From the NCBI RefSeq assembly GCF_023556315.2, contig NZ_CP116221.1, forward strand, positions 2,367,001 through 2,431,000: a stretch of DNA of 64,000 bases, given 5' to 3'. Position numbers and translations under genes: made by a program. The notes beneath the pieces are model-generated. The model did not search any database, was not told the DNA's origin, and was given only the letters and a program-made list of their open reading frames with translations. Below are positions 55,737-64,000 of this stretch, one piece after another (positions within the stretch are counted from its first letter, which is position 1; each line of letters starts with the position of its first letter). The stretch is from Psychroserpens ponticola. Lineage in GTDB: Bacteria > Bacteroidota > Bacteroidia > Flavobacteriales > Flavobacteriaceae.

Positions 55737-56849
55737 TTAAAAGCTAAACTTATCAAGACTTAAAGTAATACCTGTTTGAATTGAATATATAATATCATCA
55801 TATCTAATATTTAAATAATCTCTACCATAATAAGCAGAAATAAAGTAACCAATTGCTCTATGATTCTTAGGAGCAATTTCGAATAGCCCCTTTACTCCTA
55901 GACGATATTTATTATTGTCATTAATTAAATTTGGACTAAACTTATCTAAATTATCCAAAATATATTCAAAATCAATTCTAGCATGATGTTCAAATCTTTT
56001 TGCTAATCTTTTTGTTCTATAATCATACTTTAACAAAACTCTGTGCCTCCCATAAGTATCTTCTTGCTCTTTAGAATATGCTAAAGCACTTGTGTCATCT
56101 CCAAAATCATATCTATAACCTAAACTAATTTGACGTAAAGACCCTATTGACTTAACATAAGTCCCTTTAGTAGCCTCTAGATAAATATAATTTGTTGAAA
56201 AATCACCATCTAAATATGAATTTCTATATGAAGTTAAATCATTATCATCTGGATAGTAATAAAACCCAGGAGGTTGCCCATTACTATAATGATGTACTCT
56301 TAAAAGAGTATTTACAAATTTTAAATTTTCAGTTTTTGAATTAATCATTTGGTTTTCTGGAGTTTGATCTTTCCCAAACACCCATCCTGTGTAATTATTA
56401 TATAAAGATAAATACCAACTAAACCCTACTTTATTATTACCAGGAGTAAGCGGTTTTGAATCGTCTAAAGTCATTCGAAAAGTACCATTATAATCAAAAG
56501 TGATCTTATTTCTTTTATAACTTTGATATCCTGTATTTCTTCCAAAAAATAATGGGAAGCTTAAATTTATGTTTGCCTCCATTAAATAATTATTACTACT
56601 ATTACCTTCCCCATTTATTAATGGGATTCTTCGATCTGATACTGAAGATACTAATGGTAATATTGATAAATAAGATACTTCTTGATTGGCAATCCATGAT
56701 TTTTGTAAAATATTATAAATGGTCTCTTCATGTTTGATTTGTTTTAAATCAATTTTATCTCTTGAAATTAAAGTATCATTCTGTGCTATTACAAAAGAGT
56801 TTATCAAGCACATCATTGGAAGCGCAATTGTTAATTTACTGATTTTCAT
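55737..56849 (-). CDS. Outer-membrane beta-barrel protein, phospholipase A-like
   Basis: The start at 56849 (MKISKLTIALPMMCLINSFVIAQ) gives 370 residues with a signal peptide; an in-frame start at 56879 lies upstream. The mature protein has many alternating amphipathic strands (for example KITFDYNGTFRM, EHHARIDFEYIL) and ends in an aromatic residue, as outer-membrane barrels do. A segment HHYSNGQPPG resembles the H-x-S-N-G active site of outer-membrane phospholipase A. The catalytic function is uncertain. It follows a lipoprotein gene by four bases. Confidence 0.62.
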   Translation of the reverse strand: MKISKLTIALPMMCLINSFVIAQNDTLISRDKIDLKQIKHEETIYNILQKSWIANQEVSYLSILPLVSSVSDRRIPLINGEGNSSNNYLMEANINLSFPLFFGRNTGYQSYKRNKITFDYNGTFRMTLDDSKPLTPGNNKVGFSWYLSLYNNYTGWVFGKDQTPENQMINSKTENLKFVNTLLRVHHYSNGQPPGFYYYPDDNDLTSYRNSYLDGDFSTNYIYLEATKGTYVKSIGSLRQISLGYRYDFGDDTSALAYSKEQEDTYGRHRVLLKYDYRTKRLAKRFEHHARIDFEYILDNLDKFSPNLINDNNKYRLGVKGLFEIAPKNHRAIGYFISAYYGRDYLNIRYDDIIYSIQTGITLSLDKFSF

Positions 56850-56853
56850 GCTT

Positions 56854-57462
56854 TTAATTTTCTTTAGTCTCGATTTCACTTTCCTTCTCTTTTACATCCT
56901 CCTCATTTTCAGAATCATCAATATCATCATTTTCTGATTTTTTATCCATTAATTGTAATTCTTGTAATTGTAATTCCTTAGTAGTATTTATTAATTCTTC
57001 AAACAATACTTTGTACTCGTCTTTTGTTATAAAATTATTATAAGCTGCTTCGTTTAATCTATACAATCCGCTTCTTAAGATATTTAAGGAATATGATTTT
57101 AAAGTTATCTGCTCTAAACTTTTTGTGATATTTTTAGTAATATCTGCGGTTGCAGTTAGATCACTTCCTTTATTAGCACTTAAATTAGCAGTTAATTCTT
57201 TAATTATAGATAATCCAGCGTCGGGTTGTTCTTCTGCTAGATATTTGACTTTATATATGCTATCGATATAAATACTTGATATACCAACTCTTTTTGTAAC
57301 ATCGAAATAAGAAGTACCAAATGAGCCTTTGGGATCAATTGTACTTATTCTATTTGGAATATACCCAGCGGTTGTATCACCTTTTAATTTGACTACTCCA
57401 GATGCACATCCAGATAACTGGATTAATAAAATAATTGCAATAAATTTTAATGAGTTTTTCAT
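56854..57462 (-). CDS. Lipoprotein of unknown function
   Basis: This 202-residue protein starts with a lipoprotein signal (KFIAIILLIQLSGC). It has mixed strands then a helical region with a strongly acidic C-terminal tail (ENDDIDDSENEEDVKEKESE). It stands before the barrel protein and is probably co-transcribed with it. No family was recognised. It may assist or cover the barrel. Confidence 0.6.
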   Translation of the reverse strand: MKNSLKFIAIILLIQLSGCASGVVKLKGDTTAGYIPNRISTIDPKGSFGTSYFDVTKRVGISSIYIDSIYKVKYLAEEQPDAGLSIIKELTANLSANKGSDLTATADITKNITKSLEQITLKSYSLNILRSGLYRLNEAAYNNFITKDEYKVLFEELINTTKELQLQELQLMDKKSENDDIDDSENEEDVKEKESEIETKEN

Positions 57463-57842
57463 AATATGATTGGTTTAGTTAATTGCTAACCTAACATCAA
57501 GCACATACAAGTAGATCTATACCCAATATAGGGTACATTGTTATGCGATTAATTAAAGGTATACACAGTGTCATTATTTGTGTACATCGTTGGTGTCAAC
57601 AACATTAATTAAACCTCATGAGCTTAAGTAGCTCAATTATAGAAGTATCTAAATATAATGAAAAATGTAATGGGTTGATTGAAAAGATATTAACAGTTTG
57701 TTGAAAAGGGACTTTGCTAAGCTTTTTTTATACCTAACGTTATTCTATTAAGAAGGTGTTAGTCACTTTTTTAATCTGTACATTAAAGATTGGGTAATTA
57801 AGTAATTGATTATACACGTTGGTGGCAATCTTATTATTATTA
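57463..57842. other. 380-base gap with cassette-type boundary motifs
   Basis: No gene is apparent. On the minus strand a CAACGTGTATAATCAA motif lies at 57821-57806, just after the RNase HI gene. A second, weaker relative (CACCAACGATGTACA) is at 57595-57581. A short hairpin TGAGCT-TAAGT-AGCTCA is at 57619-57635. The region is probably the tail of the cassette carrying the RNase HI gene. Confidence 0.45.
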
Positions 57843-58580
57843 TTATTCAAATAATTTTTTTTCATTAATGATTTCTCTTTTTGCGTCTTCTGTCATATAC
57901 ATTGTTTTACAAGATGGACAAAATAAATAGTATTCATAATAATATGATTGGTTTGCTTTAATTTTTCTTTTTTTTGGTTTCTTTTTTATTACAGATTCAC
58001 CACATTTTCTGCATTCGTCCCCTACGTTTTCTATTTTAACCTTACTTTTTTCGGTATATGTCCTATTAGAATAAGAAGTTTGTTCACTATCAACTTCTTG
58101 TGGTTCATATCCAATGTCCTCAATGAGTTCTTTTGAGTTTATTCCATTATTTGCAAGAGTATCACACCTTTCATTTTCTAGATGTCCAGAATGACCTTTA
58201 ATCCAATTAAATTCAACATTATGTTCAGATATCACATTTAATAATCTATTCCATAAATCACTATTAATTGCTGGTACATTCTTTTTTCTTTGCCAACCAT
58301 TTTTATTCCATTTTTCAGCCCAGCCCTTTGTAATTCCGTTAATCACATATTTTGAATCGGTAAAAACCTGAACATTAGATTTAGTTTTTAGTTGTTCAAG
58401 ACCAAAAATTACTCCCATTAATTCCATTCGGTTATTTGTAGTTAATTCATAACCTTTAAAAAACTCTTTTCTTCTTCCTTTGTACGACAATATAACTCCA
58501 AAACCACCTTTACCTGGATTTGGTGAAGCTCCTCCATCTGAAAAGAGTTCAATATCTGGAATTTCTGTCCATTCTTTCAT
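57843..58580 (-). CDS. Ribonuclease HI with C-terminal zinc ribbon
   Basis: This 245-residue protein has the RNase HI fold in the first 150 residues: ELFSDGGASPNPGKGGFGV (first catalytic aspartate), NRMELMGVIFGLEQLK (glutamate), VFTDSKYVINGI (aspartate) and NERCDTLANN (aspartate). A 90-residue extension contains two CxxC pairs (ECRKCGES and LFCPSCKTMY), a zinc ribbon. It degrades RNA in RNA-DNA hybrids. The gene is flanked on both sides by motifs that also flank the next gene pieces, suggesting it travels as a unit. Confidence 0.87.
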   Translation of the reverse strand: MKEWTEIPDIELFSDGGASPNPGKGGFGVILSYKGRRKEFFKGYELTTNNRMELMGVIFGLEQLKTKSNVQVFTDSKYVINGITKGWAEKWNKNGWQRKKNVPAINSDLWNRLLNVISEHNVEFNWIKGHSGHLENERCDTLANNGINSKELIEDIGYEPQEVDSEQTSYSNRTYTEKSKVKIENVGDECRKCGESVIKKKPKKRKIKANQSYYYEYYLFCPSCKTMYMTEDAKREIINEKKLFE

Positions 58581-58594
58581 GGTTGCTCATGTGT

Positions 58595-58641
58595 TTGCTA
58601 ACGTGTTCGATGGTTTCATAACGGTATTACCAAGTTAGCAA
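58595..58641. repeat. Inverted repeat between the RNase HI and helicase genes (attC-like)
   Basis: TTGCTAAC (58595-58602) and GTTAGCAA (58634-58641) are perfect inverted repeats 31 bases apart. On the minus strand the right-hand motif reads CGAACACGTTAGCAAAC. A related motif, GGAACACGTTGGCAAC, lies upstream of the helicase gene. The layout recalls integron attC sites, though the core sequence differs. Confidence 0.55.
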
Positions 58642-59480
58642 TTAAAACTAAACCATTGTTCAGTAGTGTTATAACTTCAGATAGGAATTTCAGAGTAATG
58701 ATCTATACCTGTTTTTGGCAAATGGTTTTAATCTAAATTCTGTTCATCTCCGCAATATGGACAAAAGGCAAAACCTTCATCTAACCTGTTACTACATTCT
58801 GAACATAGTGTTATTTCTTCTATTACTGATTTAAAAGGAACATTTGTTTTGAAAGTGAAATCATCTGGAATTTCTTTTAAAAAACTAGATTCATTTCCTT
58901 TTTCTGTTATCAAGAATAGTTCATCTTTCGCTCTAGTAATTGCTACGTAAAAAAGTCGTCTTTCTTCTTCAAGTAACATATCGTGATTTGATTCTTTTAT
59001 CACTTGATAAATTCTATCCTCCATCCAAATGTCAGGAAATCCTCCCGCACCTTGGGTAAGTCCAATTATAAAAACAGCTTTAGCTTCTAAACCTTTAGAA
59101 GCGTGAATAGTCTTCCCAGAAACAAATACTCCTTCTTATTTAAATCGTTCAAAATATGGACTATACATTTTGGTTCTTCGATAAAGAAACAATATATCCT
59201 CTTTATTATAACCTTTATTTTTTAATTGATTCACTTGGTTAAGAACATATTCTAAGTTTTCAGATTGATCTTTCCCTGAGTAGATATGTATTTTACTACT
59301 GGATTTTTTATTGGATTTGACGTCTTTATCTACTTTAAATTTATTATGTTTAATAACCTCATTACTTGCTCCGACAATATGTTCAGTACTTCGGTAATTC
59401 ATACTCAACTTAATTGTTTCTGAATCTGAACTTTCCTGAAATAGGTTGACTAAAAATTAATCACTTAATTATAGTCACTT

Positions 59481-59939
59481 ATGAAAACACAAAATGAACA
59501 CTGGCGAAAAAAAAGCTATCAAAAAGTAACTTTAGAAACCAAACTTTTAGTTGTTGACCAAATCTTAAACGGTCAAGTATCTACCAACTTCGCATCTAAA
59601 AAGTATGATGTTCCGAGAACTACCATTACCTATTGGTTGAGAAAATACAGTACCTTAGTACAACAAAACAATGGTATGAGTAAAGACAAGGAAATTAAAA
59701 AACTTAAGGAAAAGATTGAAGAACTAGAGTTTCAAAAAGACTTTCAGCAAGATATCATTGCTGATATGGAACTCATTACAGGAGTCGATATGTCAAAAAA
59801 GTCATTACCCAAAACATTAGCAAAAGAGATAGAGCTAAAGAAAAAACAGCGTATAAAAGAAAATGGCTCTATGGATGTTTTGGGATATCTAAACAAGCCT
59901 TCTACAAAAGACTCAAAGCCCAACAAAAACAAGAAATAG
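59481..59939 (+). CDS. IS3-family transposase subunit OrfA
   Basis: This 152-residue protein has a helix-turn-helix near the start (VDQILNGQVSTNFASKKYDVPRTTITYWL) and a leucine-zipper-like coil (KEIKKLKEKIEELEFQKDF). OrfA binds the element ends. After about residue 120 the natural product shifts by -1 into the OrfB frame, so the C-terminal part here is read only by unshifted ribosomes. Confidence 0.85.
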   Translation: MKTQNEHWRKKSYQKVTLETKLLVVDQILNGQVSTNFASKKYDVPRTTITYWLRKYSTLVQQNNGMSKDKEIKKLKEKIEELEFQKDFQQDIIADMELITGVDMSKKSLPKTLAKEIELKKKQRIKENGSMDVLGYLNKPSTKDSKPNKNKK

Positions 59940-59959
59940 ACCATCAAAAACTTATTAAA

Positions 59960-60733
59960 ATGGTTAAAGACTACCGTAAAAAAGTAGGCTCCAAAACTGG
60001 TGGAATAAAACTACATACTGAACTTAAACAAGACTTTATTAACGATGATATTAAAATTGGTAGAGACAAATTCTATCGCTTTTTAAGGTATTATAATTTA
60101 CTGGTTCCTAAACGCAAAAACTACATCACAACCACAAACTCTAATCACATGTACAGAAAATACAAAAATATCGTAAAAGACCACGTTCCTACTCGACCAG
60201 AACAACTATGGGTAAGTGATATAACATACATTAAAACCCAAGACGGTCATAATTATTTAGCAATCGTAACTGATGCGTATTCTAAGCAAATTATGGGCTA
60301 CAAAATAGATAATCATATGAGAACATCACTTTGCACAGATGCCCTCGCTATGGCTATTAAAAATAGAAAGTATCCCAGTCATAAACTTATTCATCATTCT
60401 GACAGAGGGTTTCAATACTGTAACCCAAAATACACCGAGTTTGCTGAAAACAATGGAATTACCTTGAGTATGACCGAGCAATACGACCCTTATGAAAATG
60501 CTATTGCCGAACGCATTAATAGAACTCTTAAATATGAATACGGATTAAAACAAACCATTAAAAACACTGACCTAGCTCAAAAAATGACCGAGCAAGCTGT
60601 ATATATTTATAACAATCTGAGAACGCATTTTAGCCTGGATCTAAGAAAACCTGCCGAAGTCCATTTAAATCCAAACATCAAATACAAATCCTATCGAAAA
60701 AATAATGTAAATTTACCTGAACTAACGATTTAA
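59960..60733 (+). CDS. IS3-family transposase catalytic subunit OrfB
   Basis: From the ATG at 59960 the frame encodes 257 residues, but it is open upstream to about 59840 (KWLYGCFGISKQAFYKRL). This suggests -1 frameshifting from orfA at the A-run AAGAAAAAAC around 59838-59847. The DDE triad is visible: D in LWVSDITYIK, D in HHSDRGFQY, and E in ENAIAERINRTLKYE. It catalyses strand transfer. Internally intact, so the element may still be active. Confidence 0.87.
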   Translation: MVKDYRKKVGSKTGGIKLHTELKQDFINDDIKIGRDKFYRFLRYYNLLVPKRKNYITTTNSNHMYRKYKNIVKDHVPTRPEQLWVSDITYIKTQDGHNYLAIVTDAYSKQIMGYKIDNHMRTSLCTDALAMAIKNRKYPSHKLIHHSDRGFQYCNPKYTEFAENNGITLSMTEQYDPYENAIAERINRTLKYEYGLKQTIKNTDLAQKMTEQAVYIYNNLRTHFSLDLRKPAEVHLNPNIKYKSYRKNNVNLPELTI

Positions 60734-62332
60734 AAACAGACCTAGTTCAAACTATTTTTTTGCCTTATAAACGGCTGAAAAAAATCTTTTGAACGTCGAA
60801 ATAATAAATAAAAAAGGTCAACCTATTTCAGTATAATACAATCTTTGAAATGTTCTTTAAAGTTGACTATATAATCTACATTAGAACCTCTAAAGCCATA
60901 AATACTTTGCCAATCATCACCAACACAGAAAAGTTGATTTTTATCTGAAAGTAAAAGCTTAATTAATTCAACCTGCAAGTTGTTTACATCTTGAAATTCA
61001 TCTACTAAGATATATTCGTATTTTTTTCTAAATTTCTCTACTATTTCACAATGGTTTTTAAAGAGTGAAATGGTTTTGGTAATCATATCATTGAAGTCCA
61101 AATATGATTTGTTTGTGCAATATGCTTGATATTGTTCAATAATAGGAATAGTTAGTTTGTAAAAATCTCTTACACGTTCGTGTTGGTCTTTTTGAGATTC
61201 ATTCAACACAGTTTGCGTAGGAATGTTTTCCACTTTAAACATATCAACTACTCTCATTGTTTGGCGTAAAAAATCCTTTACTTCCTTATGATAAGTGCTA
61301 AATTCTTCTTCAAATGATAAGGCAGTTGAAAAGTGATAATTTGAAGGAAGTCGGTTTTTTACAATCCTTTCTAATACCAAATTAAAAAGAGCTGTATCTT
61401 TAGTTTGATGCTCAAAGGTTTTAACTAAAAGTTTATTTGCTTCATTAAATTGTTGTTCTTTTCCTTTCGTTGGATAACTTTTATTACTTACGTGTTCTAT
61501 GTAGAGATTTGCTTCGGGAATAAAAAAGTCTGGTCGAAAGTCAAAATCTCTAAAATTCACCTTGGGCTCATACTCAAATTTAATACTATGTCGATAAAGC
61601 CAATCCGAAATATACTGTTCCGATTTTGAACGAACTTTAGTTCCATTCAATGTTGTATAAAACTTGCCATCTTTAGGTAATGAAAACCGTTTGCTTTTTT
61701 CAACATGAATTTTGTCAATCATGTAATCCAAAATATACCTCTTAAGATCGAGCAAATACTTATTTGATTCACAATTTTCTATAAGTATTTTATGAATTAC
61801 TTCAAAAGATGTTTCTGTAGCAGAATATCTTGCAAATTCATCATTTGTTGCTTTGTTTTCACCAATAATTTTGAATTTATTATCAAATTCATTTACTCCA
61901 AAATTCCTGAGAATACTATAACAGAGACTATGGAATGTTCTTAAAGTTAGGTTATCAATCCATTTGTATTTCTTCGTAAAAAAATGACGTTCAGTATCTT
62001 TCTCTTTTATGCTTCTATTTTTGTCTACAAGTATCTCAGCATATTCTTCTGTGTCATCGGCAGAAATGATTAGCCTATCTAACATTTCATTTGCAGCATT
62101 TTTTGTAAATGTAATTGCTAGAATATTGCTTGGATTAACACCTTTTTCTTCAATTAGATATATCAGTTTTGAAGTAATGTTTTAGTCTTACCTGAGCCAG
62201 CGCCAGCTAAAACTAACAGTCTTCTGCATTCGCTTACAACTGCTTGCCTTTGTTTTTCATTAAGGCCGCTTAAATCAGTTTTTGTTTCTCGCACAGATTG
62301 TGTTTTTTTCTGTTATTTGCCAAATTTGTTGC

Positions 62333-62456
62333 CAACGTGTTCCTGTATGACTAGTTGTGTTGACTAGGTCTAAGTTAATAAAAGAAAACGAACCTGAGGA
62401 AAACCCGCTAGGATTTTCCGAGTATACAAAGAATAAATGTTTAATTATACACGTTG
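62333..62456. repeat. Inverted repeat element between the helicase and nuclease remnants (attC-like)
   Basis: CAACGTGT (62333-62340) and ACACGTTG (62449-62456) are inverted repeats bounding about 108 bases. The interior includes GGAAAACCCGCTAGGATTTTCC, whose ends GGAAAA and TTTTCC can pair. The same outer motifs occur near 57811-57822 and 58600. The element resembles a folded recombination site or a mobile intergenic repeat. Confidence 0.55.
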
Positions 62457-62688
62457 TTAGCAGCTGGAATAATTTTATTAATTACAATTCTATGTTCTTT
62501 AGTATCTGGTAATGCAATTCCGCCTTTTGTTTTCTTTCCAACTGGCATGTTTGAAATAACTTTCATAGTTGCCAATAAAGCTCCTGAAGTATCAGATTTT
62601 ACTTGATTCCTATCAAATAGAGATCCATTTTTTTTGAAGTTACAACAGAACTCGTTTCTCCTTTTGCTTCTATATTCAAAATGTGATA
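62441..62688 (-). pseudogene. Remnant of a small nuclease-like protein
   Basis: Reading leftwards, the segment encodes HILNIEAKGETSSVVTS, then a break in an A8 run (62630s), then KNGSLFDRNQVKSDTSGALL and further residues to a stop at 62441-62443. The E-x-K motif followed by GETSS resembles a PD-(D/E)XK-type nuclease motif. The N-terminus is missing, because a stop lies just upstream in frame. The last codons (AANNVYN) are read through the flanking repeat. Confidence 0.5.
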
Positions 62689-62800
62689 CTTATTTCATTT
62701 ACACAATTGTGTACAACGGGATTTTATATTGAAAGTAGCCGGTTTTTAAGTACTAATTTTCAATCTATAATGGATTTGTATTTTATTAAGTATAGTTCAT

Positions 62801-64000
62801 TTAAGCGCCTAAACCTCTATTTTTTTTTGCTTTGTTGTGTTTAAGACTATCAATGTTAAATTCCTTAATTAAATCTTCTCCATTTTTTTCCGTAAATGAG
62901 TTATTTAATATTTCTTTAACTGACTTGATATAATAATCTTCTAATAATTCTAACTTATTATTAATACCTTTATTATAATCAAAGTATTCATAATCTTCTT
63001 CGATTCGAAATTCTCTTTTTAAAAATATTTGGCAACTATTCAAGATATTTAAGAACATTAAATTCGGATTATCGTCATTCAATGGTGTATAATGTCCGTT
63101 TGACTTTAGACAAAACGTTTTTCTATAATGGATAAACCAATCTTTGTAACCTTTATTTATTAGTTTAGTTTTAATGCTGTTTAGTCCGTTTAAATGCATA
63201 TGAGCCATATGAGCTAACAATCGTAAAAAAGCATAAATAGTTTTTACAGTAATAGGTTGAATATCATTAAAATTAAATCGTGAACCATTTACCTTAATCT
63301 TACTTGAGCGCATTTGAGAAATAATACTAATAAATTTCAAATGGGAATAACTTATAAGATAATAAGCTCTTGGTGTAATTGATATTTCATCTTCAAGTTT
63401 TATATCGTTATAAGAATTGATATCAATAAAATGAGATAATTCGATTATACCTTTGTCAAAGTTCAAATGAGAGTCTTTAATAAGATAAAATATTCTCTGC
63501 TTGATAGTTTCTTCATCATAACCTAAATCTTCTAAATTTTTTACAACAAGCGAAACGTATGTTTTTCTATCGAACGAAAAATCGCTCCTAACTATTGTTT
63601 GTTTACTTAAATTAAAAATAGATATTAAGATTAGATGATCTAAACTGCAATCAAGAGCGTTTTTATTACCTTCTAACCAATTTTGAACATCTTGAGGTAT
63701 GTTATATATATCTTGAGGTATAAATATACCTTTAGTATTAGACCATCCATAAAAGTATGATTCCAAAATGAATTGTTGTCTATCTCTATTTGAGTTAAGC
63801 AAATCAATTTTTAAATTTATTTCTTCTTTAAGATAATAAATAAAATTGATTATGTTAATGAGCATTTCTCTTCGGTCATAATTACTTAAATCTAAAAATG
63901 CGACTCTTAATTTTTCGGTATCCAATAATAATTTAGAATAACTTTCTAACTCTTTAACACTTTCAATATGAATTGTTTCATTTTTATTTTGTGACTCAAC
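62801..64000 (-). CDS. Protein of unknown function, 5' end outside window
   Basis: The frame is open from the stop at 62801 to the window edge, so the true start is further right; at least 399 codons are visible. The protein is mainly helical with charged coil-like stretches and a probable winged-helix segment (EDEISITPRAYYLISYSHLKFI). It ends with a basic tail (LKHNKAKKNRGLGA). No motif pointing to a function is recognised. Its place beside a cassette array and a defence island makes a defence or mobile-element role possible. Confidence 0.6.
   Translation of the reverse strand, partial: VESQNKNETIHIESVKELESYSKLLLDTEKLRVAFLDLSNYDRREMLINIINFIYYLKEEINLKIDLLNSNRDRQQFILESYFYGWSNTKGIFIPQDIYNIPQDVQNWLEGNKNALDCSLDHLILISIFNLSKQTIVRSDFSFDRKTYVSLVVKNLEDLGYDEETIKQRIFYLIKDSHLNFDKGIIELSHFIDINSYNDIKLEDEISITPRAYYLISYSHLKFISIISQMRSSKIKVNGSRFNFNDIQPITVKTIYAFLRLLAHMAHMHLNGLNSIKTKLINKGYKDWFIHYRKTFCLKSNGHYTPLNDDNPNLMFLNILNSCQIFLKREFRIEEDYEYFDYNKGINNKLELLEDYYIKSVKEILNNSFTEKNGEDLIKEFNIDSLKHNKAKKNRGLGA

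Larger units (their letters stand above)
59437..60830 (+). mobile_element. IS3-family insertion sequence
   Basis: The 1,394-base element ends in 14-base terminal inverted repeats (TGAAATAGGTTGAC at the left; its complement at the right end) and starts TG, ends CA. It carries two overlapping transposase frames. It interrupts the helicase pseudogene. No direct target duplication is seen: left flank TTCC, right flank GTAT. This may reflect later rearrangement. Confidence 0.88.
58728..62294 (-). pseudogene. UvrD/Rep-type helicase with nuclease insert, disrupted
   Basis: The gene probably starts at a GTG at 62294 and encodes VLAGAGSGKTKTL (Walker A). A missing A in the run near 62167-62170 breaks the frame. 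The frame resumes with TFTKNAANEMLDRL, an insert with DFRPDFFIPEANLYIEH (PD-(D/E)XK-like) and YILVDEFQDVNNLQ. An IS3 element at 59437-60830 then interrupts it. After the element come SMNYRSTEHIVGAS, an in-frame TAA at 59133-59135, TIHASKGLEAKAVFI and the C-terminal zinc ribbon CSECSNRL...CPYCGD. Three separate lesions make it non-functional. Confidence 0.85.

Noticed and set aside
57619-57635. Short perfect hairpin TGAGCT-TAAGT-AGCTCA as a terminator
   Set aside because: No T-run follows on either strand and neighbouring genes end far away.
40283-64000. Right-hand attachment site of the island
   Set aside because: I did not notice a second copy of the tRNA 3' end within the window, so the island probably ends outside it; I could not run an exact search.

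Overview
The window looks like a chromosomal segment of a marine-type member of the Flavobacteriaceae (Bacteroidetes). The sequence is AT-rich and start sites mostly lack Shine-Dalgarno motifs. Clear promoters have the Bacteroidetes form (TTTG, 19 nt, TAnnTTTG). A C-terminal type IX secretion (T9SS) sorting domain is present, and many gene families and gene orders are typical of flavobacteria (DUF6913-dapA-bamD, DUF4290-murA, Lacal_2735, DUF2911). The genus cannot be fixed from sequence reading alone.

Bases 1-40,100 are ordinary core chromosome. 1-9,460 holds bamD (partial), dapA, a two-gene 5'-nucleotidase, small membrane proteins, ligA, prmC and a GNAT acetyltransferase. 9,500-17,820 holds ribD, a HAD phosphatase, an EamA exporter, a YigZ protein, a thioesterase, dnaA, a low-molecular-weight phosphatase, a T9SS-exported sugar dehydrogenase-like protein and an RsmI-type methyltransferase. 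17,900-22,220 pairs a large PIG-L deacetylase with a sodium:solute symporter preceded by a 31-residue membrane peptide. 23,370-31,240 is a probable photo-oxidative-stress block in two operons: TetR, ABC1 kinase and a DUF2867 oxidoreductase; then TIGR03643, a helical protein, an SDR, glutathione peroxidase, Lacal_2735, TspO, SRPBCC and photolyase. Both operons start from promoters with the same dyad, TGTTTAA-N16-TTAAACA, five bases upstream of the -7 box. 31,300-40,080 carries murA (active-site Cys replaced by Asp), recQ, fmt, an HU gene, a YqgE protein, a class IV aminotransferase and a START-like protein.

A tRNA-Met gene (40,209-40,282) followed directly by a tyrosine recombinase marks the left end of an integrated island that runs past the window. 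The first part is a tightly packed minus-strand defence operon (55,157 to 42,943): type I restriction hsdR-hsdM-hsdS, a P-loop kinase, two DUF262 (GmrSD-like) proteins and a Septu-like ATPase/HNH pair, with most junctions overlapping by 1-4 bases. Then come a lipoprotein and an outer-membrane beta-barrel protein.

From about 57,480 to 62,720 the DNA resembles a small cassette array on the minus strand. An RNase HI with a zinc ribbon, a UvrD-type helicase pseudogene (frameshift, in-frame stop and an IS3-family insertion) and a nuclease-like gene remnant are separated by related inverted-repeat elements sharing CAACGTGTATAATYAA and GAACACGTTRGCAA. A gene of unknown function runs off the right edge. 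Every functional call here rests on reading motifs by eye; no database search was run.
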